From Kiloniellaceae bacterium (GTDB lineage Bacteria; Pseudomonadota; Alphaproteobacteria; Kiloniellales; J153), in the NCBI GenBank assembly GCA_021776175.1, contig JAJFGJ010000033.1:31349-95348 (forward strand): 64,000 nt of DNA. The letters run 5' to 3'. Under the pieces are notes generated by a model, which worked only from the letters and a program-made list of their open reading frames with translations, was not told the DNA's origin and searched no databases. The position numbers and the translations under genes are program-made. This document shows, in pieces, positions 35,407 through 46,770 of the stretch. The first letter of the stretch is position 1, and each line of letters starts with the position of its first letter.

Positions 35407-36177
35407 ATGATATCTGCGACCCTCGATCTTCAAAAACTGTTGCGGCACGATAATGCCATCGTGATCGTGTGCCTGACATTGGCGATCGGGTTTTCCTGGC
35501 TTTACATACTGGCCGGCGCGGGCATGCCAATGGACATGTCCGGAATGATGATGGCCCGGCTTGACTGGGATGTTGGCTACTCCCTCCTCATGTTTTTCAT
35601 GTGGTGGATTATGATGGTCGCGATGATGCTGCCGAGCGCGGCCCCCATGATTCTGTTGTTCGCCTTCCTGAACCGCAAGAGCGCCAAAGGAACCTCTCAT
35701 AATATTGCGGCCTTCATCGCGGCATATGTCTTCGTGTGGGGCGGCTTCAGCGTCGTTGCGGTGGCCCTGCAATGGGGTTTGGAGGAATCGGCCTTGCTGT
35801 CGCCCACCATGATCTCGGCGGATCTCATTTTCGGTGGCGTCTTACTGATCGCGTCGGGGGTTTGGCAACTTACCCCGCTCAAACACGCCTGCTTGCGCCA
35901 CTGCCGCGCGCCTATCCAGTTCTTTGCCCAGGGTTGGCGCAAAGGAGCGGGCGGTGCTTTCCGTATGGGGTTGGAGCACGGCGCTTACTGCTTGGGCTGT
36001 TGCTGGGTATTGATGGCTCTTCTGTTCTATGGCGGCGTGATGAACTTTTGGTGGATTGCCGGACTCGCACTCTATGTCCTGATTGAGAAGATCACTCCGG
36101 CTGGCCATTGGGTTGGCCGCGGAACCGGTGTCTTGCTTATCGTTTGGGGACTCGGAGTAATCTATCCAGCGATCTGA
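35407..36177 (+). CDS. DUF2182 metal-binding-type membrane protein
   Basis: 256 residues, about six helices. A Met-rich stretch MPMDMSGMMMARLDW (about 40-54) is followed by FMWWIMMVAMMLPSAAPMIL; later CLRHCRAPIQFF and YCLGCCWVLMALLF supply Cys and His pairs. These are the hallmarks of DUF2182. ATG 35407 chosen over an upstream in-frame start at 35344. It is probably co-transcribed with the DUF1326 gene. Confidence 0.85.
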   Translation: MISATLDLQKLLRHDNAIVIVCLTLAIGFSWLYILAGAGMPMDMSGMMMARLDWDVGYSLLMFFMWWIMMVAMMLPSAAPMILLFAFLNRKSAKGTSHNIAAFIAAYVFVWGGFSVVAVALQWGLEESALLSPTMISADLIFGGVLLIASGVWQLTPLKHACLRHCRAPIQFFAQGWRKGAGGAFRMGLEHGAYCLGCCWVLMALLFYGGVMNFWWIAGLALYVLIEKITPAGHWVGRGTGVLLIVWGLGVIYPAI

Positions 36178-36321
36178 AGTTTGGAGCTCTTCTGAACGAC
36201 CGGATTTGAAAATTCGGAAAGCCGCCGTGGGAGAATGGTTTCACGAGCAGCGGCAACCGGGTATTCCCGCCAACAAATTTATGGTTACATGGGTGATATC
36301 TGTTCAAGCGGGGACTGTTTA

Positions 36322-37797
36322 ATGACAACCACCGTATCCGGATATCTAAAACCCATTGCCGGTCTTGCCGCCACGGTTTTTTTCCTTACCGTCAGCGCGG
36401 GGAGTGTGGGCGCCGGCCCCTATGACAAGTATTACGATCCGTTCAAGAAGCAGGTTTGCGGGCTGGCCATGAATCTGGGTTTGGTGGCGTCGCGGGAGTT
36501 TTTCTTCGGCCGGGCGTTTTCGACCGGCGAGCCGCCGCCCGATCAAGTGACCGCCATCGCCGCCAATGTGGGCAACGCGATCGCCTTCACCGGGGAGGCG
36601 GAAAGCTTGATCGGAGACTTGCAGCCGCAAGGCAGATCGCAATCGATCCACCAATTCACGACTATATTGTCGGGGTATATGGGCAAGCGCGGATCGATGA
36701 ATTACAAGCAGCGCGAAAGCACCATAGCCAATCTGGCCAGCCGCTACCGGCAATCGCTGGAATGGACCTACAATTCCAGCCGCCCCGATAGTTTCCAATA
36801 CCGGTCGAACTGCGCCAGTCATTTGTTCCACGCGTGCTACGAGTTTGGATATGCGGCCACCGCCGCCGCGGTCGGAGATGGCAGCAATCAGAACGGACGA
36901 GTCGGCGCCATGCGGGCCGCGATCCGCTCGGGCATGTCCCTCGCCTACGATCGCGAAAGGCAGTCCAATGCCAAGCAAGTTTGCTGCAACATGGGATCGG
37001 AAGCCGATTGGGCGCCGATACTTGCCATGACCGGTAACAGTCCGCATTCGCTGTTCGTAGCCAATACGCCGATAATGCCAGCCATCGCGGCTTCGATTCC
37101 GCCCGCGCAATGCACCGCCGGTCAATACAAGTGCGGCGGCGTTTTAGGAAGCTGGGCCTGGCCCAAGGGAACCGCCACATTCTCCGGCGGCCCGACCGGC
37201 GGCCACGCCAGCGCGGTGGGCAGCCCACATGTCAGCCAAGGCACGTGGTCGTGCGTTGGTCCGGAGACCGTGCGCATCACCTGGAACAACGGTAAATTCG
37301 TCGATACCATGACCCGTTCGGGAAACGTGCTGTCCGGCTCGAACCAGAATGGATTCAGATTCAAATCTGCCCGGGTGGCGCAGCCGGGGTCCACGGGCGG
37401 CGAAACCCGCCATGCGGGATGCGGCGGCGTCTTGGGAAGCTGGGCCTGGCCCAAGGGAACCGCCATATTCTCCGGCGGCCCGACCGGCGGCCGCGCCAGC
37501 GCGGTGGGCAACCCACATGTCAGCCAAGGCACCTGGTCGTGCGTTGGTCCGGAGACCGTGCGCATCACCTGGAACAACGGTAAATTCATCGACACCATGA
37601 CCCGCACGGGAAACGTGTTGTCCGGCTCGAACCAAACCGGTTTCAGATTCAGTTCTTCCCGGGTGTCGCAGTCAACGCCCAGTGGTGGCGAAACTTGCGA
37701 GTGGCGTGCCGGAGATATGATTTACCCGGCCGCATGCATCTGTACGGACGCCCAAGGCGTGACCACCACTGCCCATCGCGCGCGCTGCGGTAAATAG
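36322..37797 (+). CDS. Secreted protein with two near-identical C-terminal domains, unknown function
   Basis: 491 residues. A signal peptide (LKPIAGLAATVFFLTVSAGS, cleavage after VGAG) sends it out of the cytoplasm. Residues about 35-265 form a Cys-containing N-terminal region (DPFKKQVCGLAMNLG, FHACYEFGYAA, KQVCCNMGSEADWAPIL). Then come two copies of an 80-residue unit, each starting CGGVLGSWAWPKGTA and containing SQGTWSCVGPETVRITWNNG, and a Cys-rich tail (CEWRAGDMIYPAACICTD). GGGGA lies seven bases before ATG 36322. I do not recognise a family; the unit reads like a small beta domain possibly binding a ligand. Confidence 0.7.
   Translation: MTTTVSGYLKPIAGLAATVFFLTVSAGSVGAGPYDKYYDPFKKQVCGLAMNLGLVASREFFFGRAFSTGEPPPDQVTAIAANVGNAIAFTGEAESLIGDLQPQGRSQSIHQFTTILSGYMGKRGSMNYKQRESTIANLASRYRQSLEWTYNSSRPDSFQYRSNCASHLFHACYEFGYAATAAAVGDGSNQNGRVGAMRAAIRSGMSLAYDRERQSNAKQVCCNMGSEADWAPILAMTGNSPHSLFVANTPIMPAIAASIPPAQCTAGQYKCGGVLGSWAWPKGTATFSGGPTGGHASAVGSPHVSQGTWSCVGPETVRITWNNGKFVDTMTRSGNVLSGSNQNGFRFKSARVAQPGSTGGETRHAGCGGVLGSWAWPKGTAIFSGGPTGGRASAVGNPHVSQGTWSCVGPETVRITWNNGKFIDTMTRTGNVLSGSNQTGFRFSSSRVSQSTPSGGETCEWRAGDMIYPAACICTDAQGVTTTAHRARCGK
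37130..37670 (+). repeat. Tandem duplication inside the secreted protein gene
   Basis: Units 37130-37380 and about 37419-37670 agree almost base for base, including third codon positions (for example GGAAGCTGGGCCTGGCCCAA in both). Such identity at silent sites indicates a recent duplication or gene conversion. Confidence 0.85.
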
Positions 37798-37871
37798 CAG
37801 TTGTAAGTGGAGAGCCAGACGGGTTGCGTTCGCAAACAGCGCGGCCATTCCATGGCCGGCGCGACGCCGCC

Positions 37872-38525
37872 CTAAGCCTTCCCGCGCGGCAGCAGGCCGT
37901 CCAGGATGATCTTGCACAGGGAATCTTCGATGCGCTCGAACTCGCCCTTGCTCAGGGACTCGCGTCCCATGACCGCCGTGACTTGGGGGGTGAAGTCGGC
38001 GTAGTGCTGGGTCGCGGCCCAGATCAGGAAGATCAGGTGATAGGGATCGACTGCCGCCAAGCGGCCGGTGTCGATCCAGTGCCGTATGACCTTGGCCTTG
38101 CGCTCGACCAGGGTGCGCAGGTCCTCGCCAAGATAGCGTTCGAGAACCGGGGCGCCTTGCAGGATTTCGGTGGCGAAGATGCGCGAGGCCGTCGGGTTCT
38201 CGCGCGAGAAGTGGAGTTTTCTGGAAATGTAATGGCGCAGCTCCTGGGCCGGGTCGCCGTCCGGGTCGAGGTCCTTCAAGGGCGCCAGCCAGATATCGAG
38301 CGTGCGCATCAGGACCGCGAGGTAAAGGTCGCTCTTGCGCTTGAAGTAATAGTGGACATTGGGTTTGGACATCTTGGCCCGCGCGGCGATCCGGTCGACG
38401 GTCGCGCCGCCAAAGCCGTGCTCGGCGAAAACGGTCTGCGCGGCGTCCAGGATGCGGGCCTCGTTGCGGGCCTGAATCCGGGTCTTGGAGTTTTTAGGCG
38501 AATCGCCGCGGCGCGGGTTCGACAT
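37872..38525 (-). CDS. TetR-family regulator, RutR-like
   Basis: 217 residues. The helix-turn-helix is in ILDAAQTVFAEHGFGGATVD and KMSKPNVHYYFKRKSDLY (about 25-68). The C-terminal half (RIFATEILQGAPVLERYLGE, then FLIWAATQHYADF about 165-177) follows RutR, the uracil/thymine-sensing regulator of pyrimidine breakdown. It is divergent from the pyrimidine genes at 38859-45576. A RutR-type palindrome 76 bases upstream of its start suggests it represses itself and perhaps those genes until pyrimidine is present. Confidence 0.85.
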   Translation of the reverse strand: MSNPRRGDSPKNSKTRIQARNEARILDAAQTVFAEHGFGGATVDRIAARAKMSKPNVHYYFKRKSDLYLAVLMRTLDIWLAPLKDLDPDGDPAQELRHYISRKLHFSRENPTASRIFATEILQGAPVLERYLGEDLRTLVERKAKVIRHWIDTGRLAAVDPYHLIFLIWAATQHYADFTPQVTAVMGRESLSKGEFERIEDSLCKIILDGLLPRGKA

Positions 38526-38600
38526 GCTATTTCCCTGGCGAAACGGCCCTATTCATGGATACCTCCTTGACCGGATTGGTATCCCTACCGTAAAAATTAT

Positions 38601-38616
38601 TTGACCGTTTGGTCAG
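38601..38616. promoter_or_regulatory. RutR-type operator
   Basis: TTGACCGTTTGGTCAG agrees with 12 of 14 fixed bases of TTGACCAnnTGGTCAA and is a perfect TGACC/GGTCA dyad. It lies between the divergent RutR-like gene and the amidohydrolase gene. Confidence 0.75.
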
Positions 38617-38690
38617 GATCAACATGAAGCGACGAGGGCGGTCCTGTCAACTGGTGGAGACGTTGCTGAGAGAGGGCCTGGATCAACGAG

Positions 38691-38774
38691 GTGCGTGCTT
38701 CGACAGGCTCAGCATGAGGATTTTTCTTTATGCCATGTAAGATTATCCTCATGCTGAGCTTGCCGAAGGACGCA
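38691..38774. repeat. GTGCGTGCTTCGACAGGCTC palindrome
   Basis: Arms 38691-38721 and 38744-38774 pair over about 31 bases with few mismatches around an AT-rich loop. It is related to the palindrome at 4560-4629. It sits between the operator and the start of the amidohydrolase gene, so it may lie in that gene's leader. Confidence 0.8.
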
Positions 38775-38858
38775 CAGGATTTCTTGCAGCGATAAGTTCT
38801 TGAACGCTGACGGCACGCGGGGCAACAACCGCGCGATAACAAACGACGGGAGGACACC

Positions 38859-40106
38859 ATGAGCGAGCCCAAGAACCTATCCATCGACGGCAAGCGGTTG
38901 TGGGACAGCTTGATGGATATGGCCAAGATCGGCGCCACCGAGAAGGGCGGCTGCTGCCGCCTGGCCCTGACCGATTTGGACAAGCGGAGCCGCGATCTCT
39001 TCGTGCGCTGGTGCGAGGACGCCGGCTGCACCACACGGGTCGACAAGATGGGCAACATCTTCGCCCGGCGCGCGGGCCGGAATAACGACTTGGCCCCGGT
39101 CATTACCGGCAGTCATCTCGATACCCAGCCGACCGGGGGCCGCTTCGATGGCGTTTACGGGGTTCTGGCCGGGCTCGAGGTCGTGCGCAGCTTGAACGAC
39201 TTGGGGCTGGAGACCGAGCGGCCGATCGAGGTCGCGGTTTGGACCAACGAGGAAGGATCGCGTTTCGCCCCGGCCATGGTCGCCTCGGGGGTCTTCGGCG
39301 GCGTCTTCGACCTGGAATACGGTTTGTCGCGCGCCGATGCGGACGGCAAGACCATGGGCGAGGAATTGGCGCGTATCGGCTACGCCGGCGAGGACGAAGT
39401 CGGCAAGCGCGACGTCCATGCCTATTTCGAAACCCATATCGAACAAGGTCCGATCCTAGAGGCGGAAGATAAGCCCATTGGAATCGTGACCGACGCCCAG
39501 GGGCAACGCTGGTACGAGTTAACCCTGACCGGCGTCGAATCCCACGCCGGGCCGACGCCCATGGCGCGGCGTAAGGACGCCCTGCTGGGCGCGGCGCGGG
39601 TCGTGGAGCTGGTCAACCGCACCGGCCTGGATAACGCGCCGGTGGCCTGCGCCACGGTCGGCATGCTCAACGTTCACCCGAATTCGCGTAATGTCATCCC
39701 CGGACAGATTTTCCTGACCATCGACTTCCGCCACCCCGACGACGAGGTTCTGGCCAAGATGGACGCCACCATGCGGGCCGGGGTCGAGAAAATTTGCGCC
39801 GACATCGGTCTGGAATTGGAACTGGAGCAGATTTTCTACTACGCGCCGATCCACTTCGACGATGCTTGCATCGATGCGGTGCGAAAGGGGGCGGAGGAGT
39901 GCGGCTACCCCATGCGCGATATCGTCTCGGGCGCCGGTCACGACGCTTGCTACATGGCCAATGTCGCGCCGACCTCCATGATCTTCATCCCCTGCGTCGA
40001 CGGGATCAGCCACAACGAGGTCGAGGACGCCAAGCCCGAATGGATCACGGCCGGCGGCGAGGTCCTCTTGCGGGCCGTGCTTGACAAGGCGGGGCACGCT
40101 GTCTGA
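38859..40106 (+). CDS. Zn-dependent hydrolase, N-carbamoyl-beta-alanine amidohydrolase type
   Basis: 415 residues of the M20 / allantoate amidohydrolase / beta-ureidopropionase group. Metal ligands are visible in GSHLDTQPTGGRFDGVYG (His and Asp, about 85-102), WTNEEGSRF (Glu pair, about 128) and FETHIEQGP (His, about 191); the dimer-lid region is ESHAGPTPM (about 226-234), and the C-terminal ligand is in DGISHNEVE. In this operon the fitting reaction is N-carbamoyl-beta-alanine to beta-alanine, CO2 and ammonia, last step of the reductive pyrimidine route. GGGAGG precedes the ATG. Allantoate or carbamoyl-amino-acid hydrolysis is the alternative. Confidence 0.88.
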   Translation: MSEPKNLSIDGKRLWDSLMDMAKIGATEKGGCCRLALTDLDKRSRDLFVRWCEDAGCTTRVDKMGNIFARRAGRNNDLAPVITGSHLDTQPTGGRFDGVYGVLAGLEVVRSLNDLGLETERPIEVAVWTNEEGSRFAPAMVASGVFGGVFDLEYGLSRADADGKTMGEELARIGYAGEDEVGKRDVHAYFETHIEQGPILEAEDKPIGIVTDAQGQRWYELTLTGVESHAGPTPMARRKDALLGAARVVELVNRTGLDNAPVACATVGMLNVHPNSRNVIPGQIFLTIDFRHPDDEVLAKMDATMRAGVEKICADIGLELELEQIFYYAPIHFDDACIDAVRKGAEECGYPMRDIVSGAGHDACYMANVAPTSMIFIPCVDGISHNEVEDAKPEWITAGGEVLLRAVLDKAGHAV

Positions 40107-40122
40107 GGTACGGGGAAGCACA

Positions 40123-40968
40123 ATGATGCCGCCCTCCATGCAATCCGATCCGGTATCGGAGTCCGTGGCGGCCGCGGCGAACCGGGATCGCGAAAGTGTC
40201 GTGCGGGCGCGCGATTTGTCGCTGACCTTCGAAACCGCGGATGGGCCGGTGTTCGCCCTATCGGGCGTCGATCTGGAGATCGATCGGGGCGAATTCGTCT
40301 CCTTTATCGGGCCATCGGGTTGCGGCAAGACCACGCTGTTGCGGGCGATCGCCGATCTTGAGCAACCGACCGGCGGAACCTTGGCGGTCAACGGTGTGCC
40401 CCCGCGCGAGGCGCGGCTCAATCGCAGCTATGGCTATGTGTTTCAGGCGCCGGCCCTTTATCCCTGGCGCACCATCGAGCGCAACGTGACCCTGCCGCTT
40501 GAGATCATGGGAATGTCCGCGAATGAGCGGCGGGCGAAGGCGGGTGAATATCTCGACCTTGTAAATTTGGGCGGCTTCGAAAAGAAATACCCCTGGCAGC
40601 TTTCGGGCGGCATGCAGCAGCGCGCCTCCATCGCCCGCGCGCTATGCTTCGACCCGGACCTGCTTTTGATGGACGAGCCCTTTGGGGCGCTCGATGAGAT
40701 CGTCCGCGACCATCTGAACGAGCAGTTGCTGCGCCTCTGGGCGAAAACCCAAAAGACCGTGGTTTTCGTCACCCACTCGATTCCCGAAGCGGTGTTCCTA
40801 TCCACGAAAATTGTCGTCATGTCGCCCCGTCCGGGGCGGATCATCGACGTGATCCCGACCGATTTCCCGCGCGATAGGACGCTCGACGCACGCGAAAGCC
40901 CGGAGTTTCTGGAGATCGCGCACCGGGTGCGCGAGGGCTTGCGCGCGGGGCACAGCTATGACGATTGA
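40123..40968 (+). CDS. ABC transporter ATPase (nitrate/taurine/pyrimidine-type importer)
   Basis: 281 residues. Walker A is GPSGCGKTTLL (about 63-73), Q-loop FQAPALYPWRT, signature LSGGMQQRASIARAL (about 163-177), Walker B LLLMDEPFGALDE, and the switch His in VFVTHSI. This is the SsuB/TauB/NrtD subgroup. It powers the two permeases encoded next; the last 11 bases overlap the first permease gene. ATG 40123 is preceded by GGGG at seven bases; 40138 is possible. Confidence 0.92.
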   Translation: MMPPSMQSDPVSESVAAAANRDRESVVRARDLSLTFETADGPVFALSGVDLEIDRGEFVSFIGPSGCGKTTLLRAIADLEQPTGGTLAVNGVPPREARLNRSYGYVFQAPALYPWRTIERNVTLPLEIMGMSANERRAKAGEYLDLVNLGGFEKKYPWQLSGGMQQRASIARALCFDPDLLLMDEPFGALDEIVRDHLNEQLLRLWAKTQKTVVFVTHSIPEAVFLSTKIVVMSPRPGRIIDVIPTDFPRDRTLDARESPEFLEIAHRVREGLRAGHSYDD

Positions 40969-41881
40969 GGCGGACGCGGGGTCGGCGCCGGTCCCAGGTT
41001 TGGTCTCGCGCCTTTTTGCCGGACACCTGGGCCCCATAACCGTTGTCGTCCTGGCGATCGTTGTCATTTGGTACGCGGGGGCGGTGTACATGAACGCCCC
41101 GCGCCAGATCGAAGTTTTCAATCGCGCCCAGACCGATTGGGGCGCGGCGGACTTGATCGAGGGCACCCTGGCGCAAGACCGCCCGATATTGCCGGCGCCG
41201 CATCAAATCCTGGTCGAGATGAAGAAGACCATCATCGACAAGAAAATTACCTCGAAGCGCAGCTTGGTTTTTCACGCCTGGGTGACGCTGTCCTCGACCC
41301 TGCTTGGCTTCGTTGCCGGCGCCGTGTTGGGCATATTGCTGGCGGTTGGGATCGTCCATGTCGGCGCGCTTGAAAAAAGTCTCATGCCCTGGATCATATC
41401 GTCCCAGACGATTCCGATACTGGCCATCGCGCCCATGGTCGTGGTCGTTCTCGGCGCGATAGGATTGAAGGGCCTGGTGCCCAAGGCGATCATCTCCGCC
41501 TATCTGTGCTTTTTCCCCGTGACCATCGGCATGGTCAAGGGCCTGCGTTCGCCCGATCTTCTGCAAATGGATCTCTTGCGGACCTATAGCGCGAGCTCCT
41601 GGCAAACCTTTTGGAAACTGCGCTGGCCGGCCTCGGTTCCCTTCCTCTTCACCAGCCTGAAAGTCGCCGTCGCTATTTCCCTGGTCGGCGCGATTGTCGG
41701 CGAGTTGCCGACCGGCGCCCAGGGCGGCTTGGGCGCGCGCCTGCTCGCCGGGTCGTACTACGGTCAGACGATTCAGATTTGGTCCGCGCTTTTCACCGCC
41801 GCGGCGCTGGCCGCCTCGCTGGTCGCTCTTGTTGGCGTTATCGAGCGCCTGGCCGTCCGCGCCATGGGTGGGCGGCGATGA
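40958..41881 (+). CDS. ABC transporter permease (first)
   Basis: 307 residues, about six to seven helices with the binding-protein-dependent permease fold. The cytoplasmic EAA-type coupling stretch is in DLLRTYSASSWQTFWKLRWP (about 208-227). A long segment between the first two helices (about 50-85) is periplasmic or amphipathic. Its stop overlaps the next ATG (ATGA). Confidence 0.9.
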   Translation: MTIEADAGSAPVPGLVSRLFAGHLGPITVVVLAIVVIWYAGAVYMNAPRQIEVFNRAQTDWGAADLIEGTLAQDRPILPAPHQILVEMKKTIIDKKITSKRSLVFHAWVTLSSTLLGFVAGAVLGILLAVGIVHVGALEKSLMPWIISSQTIPILAIAPMVVVVLGAIGLKGLVPKAIISAYLCFFPVTIGMVKGLRSPDLLQMDLLRTYSASSWQTFWKLRWPASVPFLFTSLKVAVAISLVGAIVGELPTGAQGGLGARLLAGSYYGQTIQIWSALFTAAALAASLVALVGVIERLAVRAMGGRR

Positions 41882-43014
41882 GATTGGCGTTCAATCCCTG
41901 GATGGCCGCCAGTGCCGTCTTGGCGGTGACGGCCTTGCTGTTCCCGCTGGGCGCCGGCGAGATACCCCTGGCTTGGTTCGACCTGCCGGGGTTGTCGGTG
42001 TTCGTGCTTGCCTTCGCGGCCGCGTGCGCCTGGCTGGCGCGTGGGAAGATCCGGGGCCTGCCCCTGGGCCTGATCCTGCTTGGGGCCGTGTTTATCGGCG
42101 GCGCGGCGGCCCTGTACTTGCTTTACCGGGCCGGCGCCGGCGGCGAGGCACGGCTTGGGTTCTGGCTGTTCGTGTTCGCGCTCTGGGCCGCCGCCTGGTG
42201 TGGACTGGACGCCATCGCCGGTTTCGCAAGTTTGAATCGCCTGGCTCAGCGCGGCGTGGATCTTCTGGTGCCGCTGTTATTCGGATGTTGGCTGGTTTTT
42301 CTTTGGGAGGCCGTGACGGTCGGATTCGGCGTGCCGCAAGTGCTGTTACCCTCGCCCAGCATGATCGCCGTGCGCCTGGCGGGGTCTCTCGACATTCTAG
42401 CGGCGGACTTTCATCAGACCTTCGTCAAGGCGGTTATCAGCGGTTTCGCGATCGGCTGCGGCAGCGGTTTCGCGGCCGCGATCCTGGTCGACCGGGTGCC
42501 GTTTCTGAAGCGCGGCCTTTTGCCCCTTGGCAACTTGGTGAGCGCGCTGCCCATCGTCGGCATGGCGCCCATCATGGTCATGTGGTTCGGTTTCGATTGG
42601 CAGTCCAAGGCCGCGGTGGTCGTCATCATGACCTTCTTTCCCATGCTCGTGAACACGCTCACCGGCTTGAACGCCGCCGGGGCGCTGGAACGCGACCTGA
42701 TGCGCTCTTACGGCGCCAAGTATTGGCAGACCTTGATACTGCTGCGCCTGCCGGCGGCCATGCCCTTTATCTTCAACGCGCTGAAGATCAACTCGACCCT
42801 GGCCATGATTGGGGCCATTGTAGCCGAGTTCTTCGGCACTCCGATCGTGGGCATGGGCTTTAGGATTTCGACCGAGGTCGGGCGTTTGAACGTCGACATG
42901 GTGTGGGCGGAAATCGTTATGGCGGCCTTGGCCGGTTCCGCCTTCTATGGCGCCATGGCGCTATGCGAACGGGCCGTGACCTTTTGGCACCCATCTTACA
43001 GGCAACGACGATAA
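41878..43014 (+). CDS. ABC transporter permease (second, with extra N-terminal helices)
   Basis: 378 residues, longer than the usual 250-270. The first 130 residues add four or so helices (from AASAVLAVTALLFPLGAGEI); the standard permease core follows with its coupling stretch DLMRSYGAKYWQTLILLRLP (about 275-294). It forms a heterodimer with the preceding permease. Only the core resembles its partner. Confidence 0.9.
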   Translation: MRLAFNPWMAASAVLAVTALLFPLGAGEIPLAWFDLPGLSVFVLAFAAACAWLARGKIRGLPLGLILLGAVFIGGAAALYLLYRAGAGGEARLGFWLFVFALWAAAWCGLDAIAGFASLNRLAQRGVDLLVPLLFGCWLVFLWEAVTVGFGVPQVLLPSPSMIAVRLAGSLDILAADFHQTFVKAVISGFAIGCGSGFAAAILVDRVPFLKRGLLPLGNLVSALPIVGMAPIMVMWFGFDWQSKAAVVVIMTFFPMLVNTLTGLNAAGALERDLMRSYGAKYWQTLILLRLPAAMPFIFNALKINSTLAMIGAIVAEFFGTPIVGMGFRISTEVGRLNVDMVWAEIVMAALAGSAFYGAMALCERAVTFWHPSYRQRR

Positions 43015-43051
43015 GATTAATTCGATCATGAAAAAATAACGGGAGGTAACA

Positions 43052-45576
<2,525 letters not shown>

Positions 45577-45577
45577 G

Positions 45578-46624
45578 CTAGGAGCTTGGGGCCGTCTTGG
45601 GGCGGCCCCGGCGGCGGCCCTTGGATCGGGTCGGGGTCTCGGCGTGGGGGTGGGCATGTTGCGCGTGACCGCCCTGGGAGACTTGGCCGAATTTTTCGAC
45701 GATGTCTTCGATGCTGGGCTTTGGCCCCGCCACGTAACCGTCCAGCGCCGCCCGCATATTGGCGACGTGCTCCGGGCTGGTCCCGCAACAGCCGCCGATA
45801 ATGCGCGCGCCGATATCGACGGCGGCGCGGGCATATTCGCCCATGAGTTCCGGCGAGCCCTGGTATTTAATCGCGCCGTCGATCCATTCGGGAACGCCGC
45901 AGTTGCTCTTGGCGACGAGAATGTCATTGGCACCGGCCGCCTCTTTCATATTCGCCAGGGCGACGAGCAATTCAGCCGGGCCGATACCGCAGTTGCCGCC
46001 GTATCCCATGGGCTTGGGATCCAGGCTTTGAGCCAGCCCGGCGACCTGGGCCGGGGTGATCCCCATCATGGTCCGGCCATTGGTGTCGAAGCTGAGCGTG
46101 CACAGGACAGGCAGGCCGGTCTTGGCCGCGCCGGCCACGGCGGCGGTCATCTCCTCGACCGAGGAAATCGTCTCGATCCACAGGAGATCGACCCCGCCTT
46201 CGGCTAGGGCCAGGGCCTGCTCGGCAAAGGCGTCGGTGGCGGCTTCCAGGCTCAAGGGGCCCAGGGGCTCGAAAAGATCTCCGGTCGGCCCCATGGACCC
46301 GGCGACGGCCACGGGCCGCCCCGCGCCATCGGCCACCGCGCGGGCGAGCTGGGCGCCCGCGCGATTGATTTCCGCGACCCGGTCCTGAGATTTGTGAAGT
46401 TTCAGCCGGTTACGGGTGCCGCCGAAGGTATTGGTCAAGATGATGTCCGACCCGGCCTCGACGAAGGCCCGGTGCAGATTCCGCACCTTGGCGGGTTCCT
46501 CCAGGTTCCAAAGCTCCGGCGCGTCGCCAGTTTGCAGTCCAGCGGCGAAGAAATTGGTGCCCGTGGCGCCGTCGGCCAAAAGGACCTCGCGCCCAGCCAG
46601 AAGCTCTATGAATCGGTTGGACAT
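45578..46624 (-). CDS. Homocysteine S-methyltransferase family protein (betaine-homocysteine type)
   Basis: 348 residues. A TIM-barrel methyltransferase: LLADGATGTNFFAAGLQTGD opens it, and the zinc Cys residues are in GGNCGIGP and IGGCCGTSPEHVANM. It transfers a methyl group to homocysteine to make methionine; betaine or a related methylated amine is the likely donor. The tail after about residue 310 is His/Arg-rich (HAQHAHPHAE, then RRRGRPK) and looks disordered. Start taken at ATG 46624 (MSNRFIELL); TTG 46648 is possible. The methylamine genes at 49645-54473 fit the same one-carbon theme. Confidence 0.85.
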   Translation of the reverse strand: MSNRFIELLAGREVLLADGATGTNFFAAGLQTGDAPELWNLEEPAKVRNLHRAFVEAGSDIILTNTFGGTRNRLKLHKSQDRVAEINRAGAQLARAVADGAGRPVAVAGSMGPTGDLFEPLGPLSLEAATDAFAEQALALAEGGVDLLWIETISSVEEMTAAVAGAAKTGLPVLCTLSFDTNGRTMMGITPAQVAGLAQSLDPKPMGYGGNCGIGPAELLVALANMKEAAGANDILVAKSNCGVPEWIDGAIKYQGSPELMGEYARAAVDIGARIIGGCCGTSPEHVANMRAALDGYVAGPKPSIEDIVEKFGQVSQGGHAQHAHPHAETPTRSKGRRRGRPKTAPSS

Positions 46625-46693
46625 TTTCTGCCGGACATCCTCAATCAAAGATATTACCCAGGGACTAAGACGCCGCTCCTTCGAAATGAAAGA

Positions 46694-46715
46694 CCGCCGC
46701 CCAAATGGGCGGCGG
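46694..46715 (-). terminator. Hairpin terminator after the HU gene
   Basis: CCGCCGCCC and GGGCGGCGG form a nine-base perfect stem over AAAT. On the minus strand it is followed by TCTTTCATTT; on the plus strand by TTTATCTTTTT. It lies 55 bases past the stop of the HU gene. Confidence 0.65.
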
Positions 46716-46770
46716 CTTTATCTTTTTGCCGTAAGCCGCGGACACCGTAACGCCCTGGCGCGCGGTGGAC

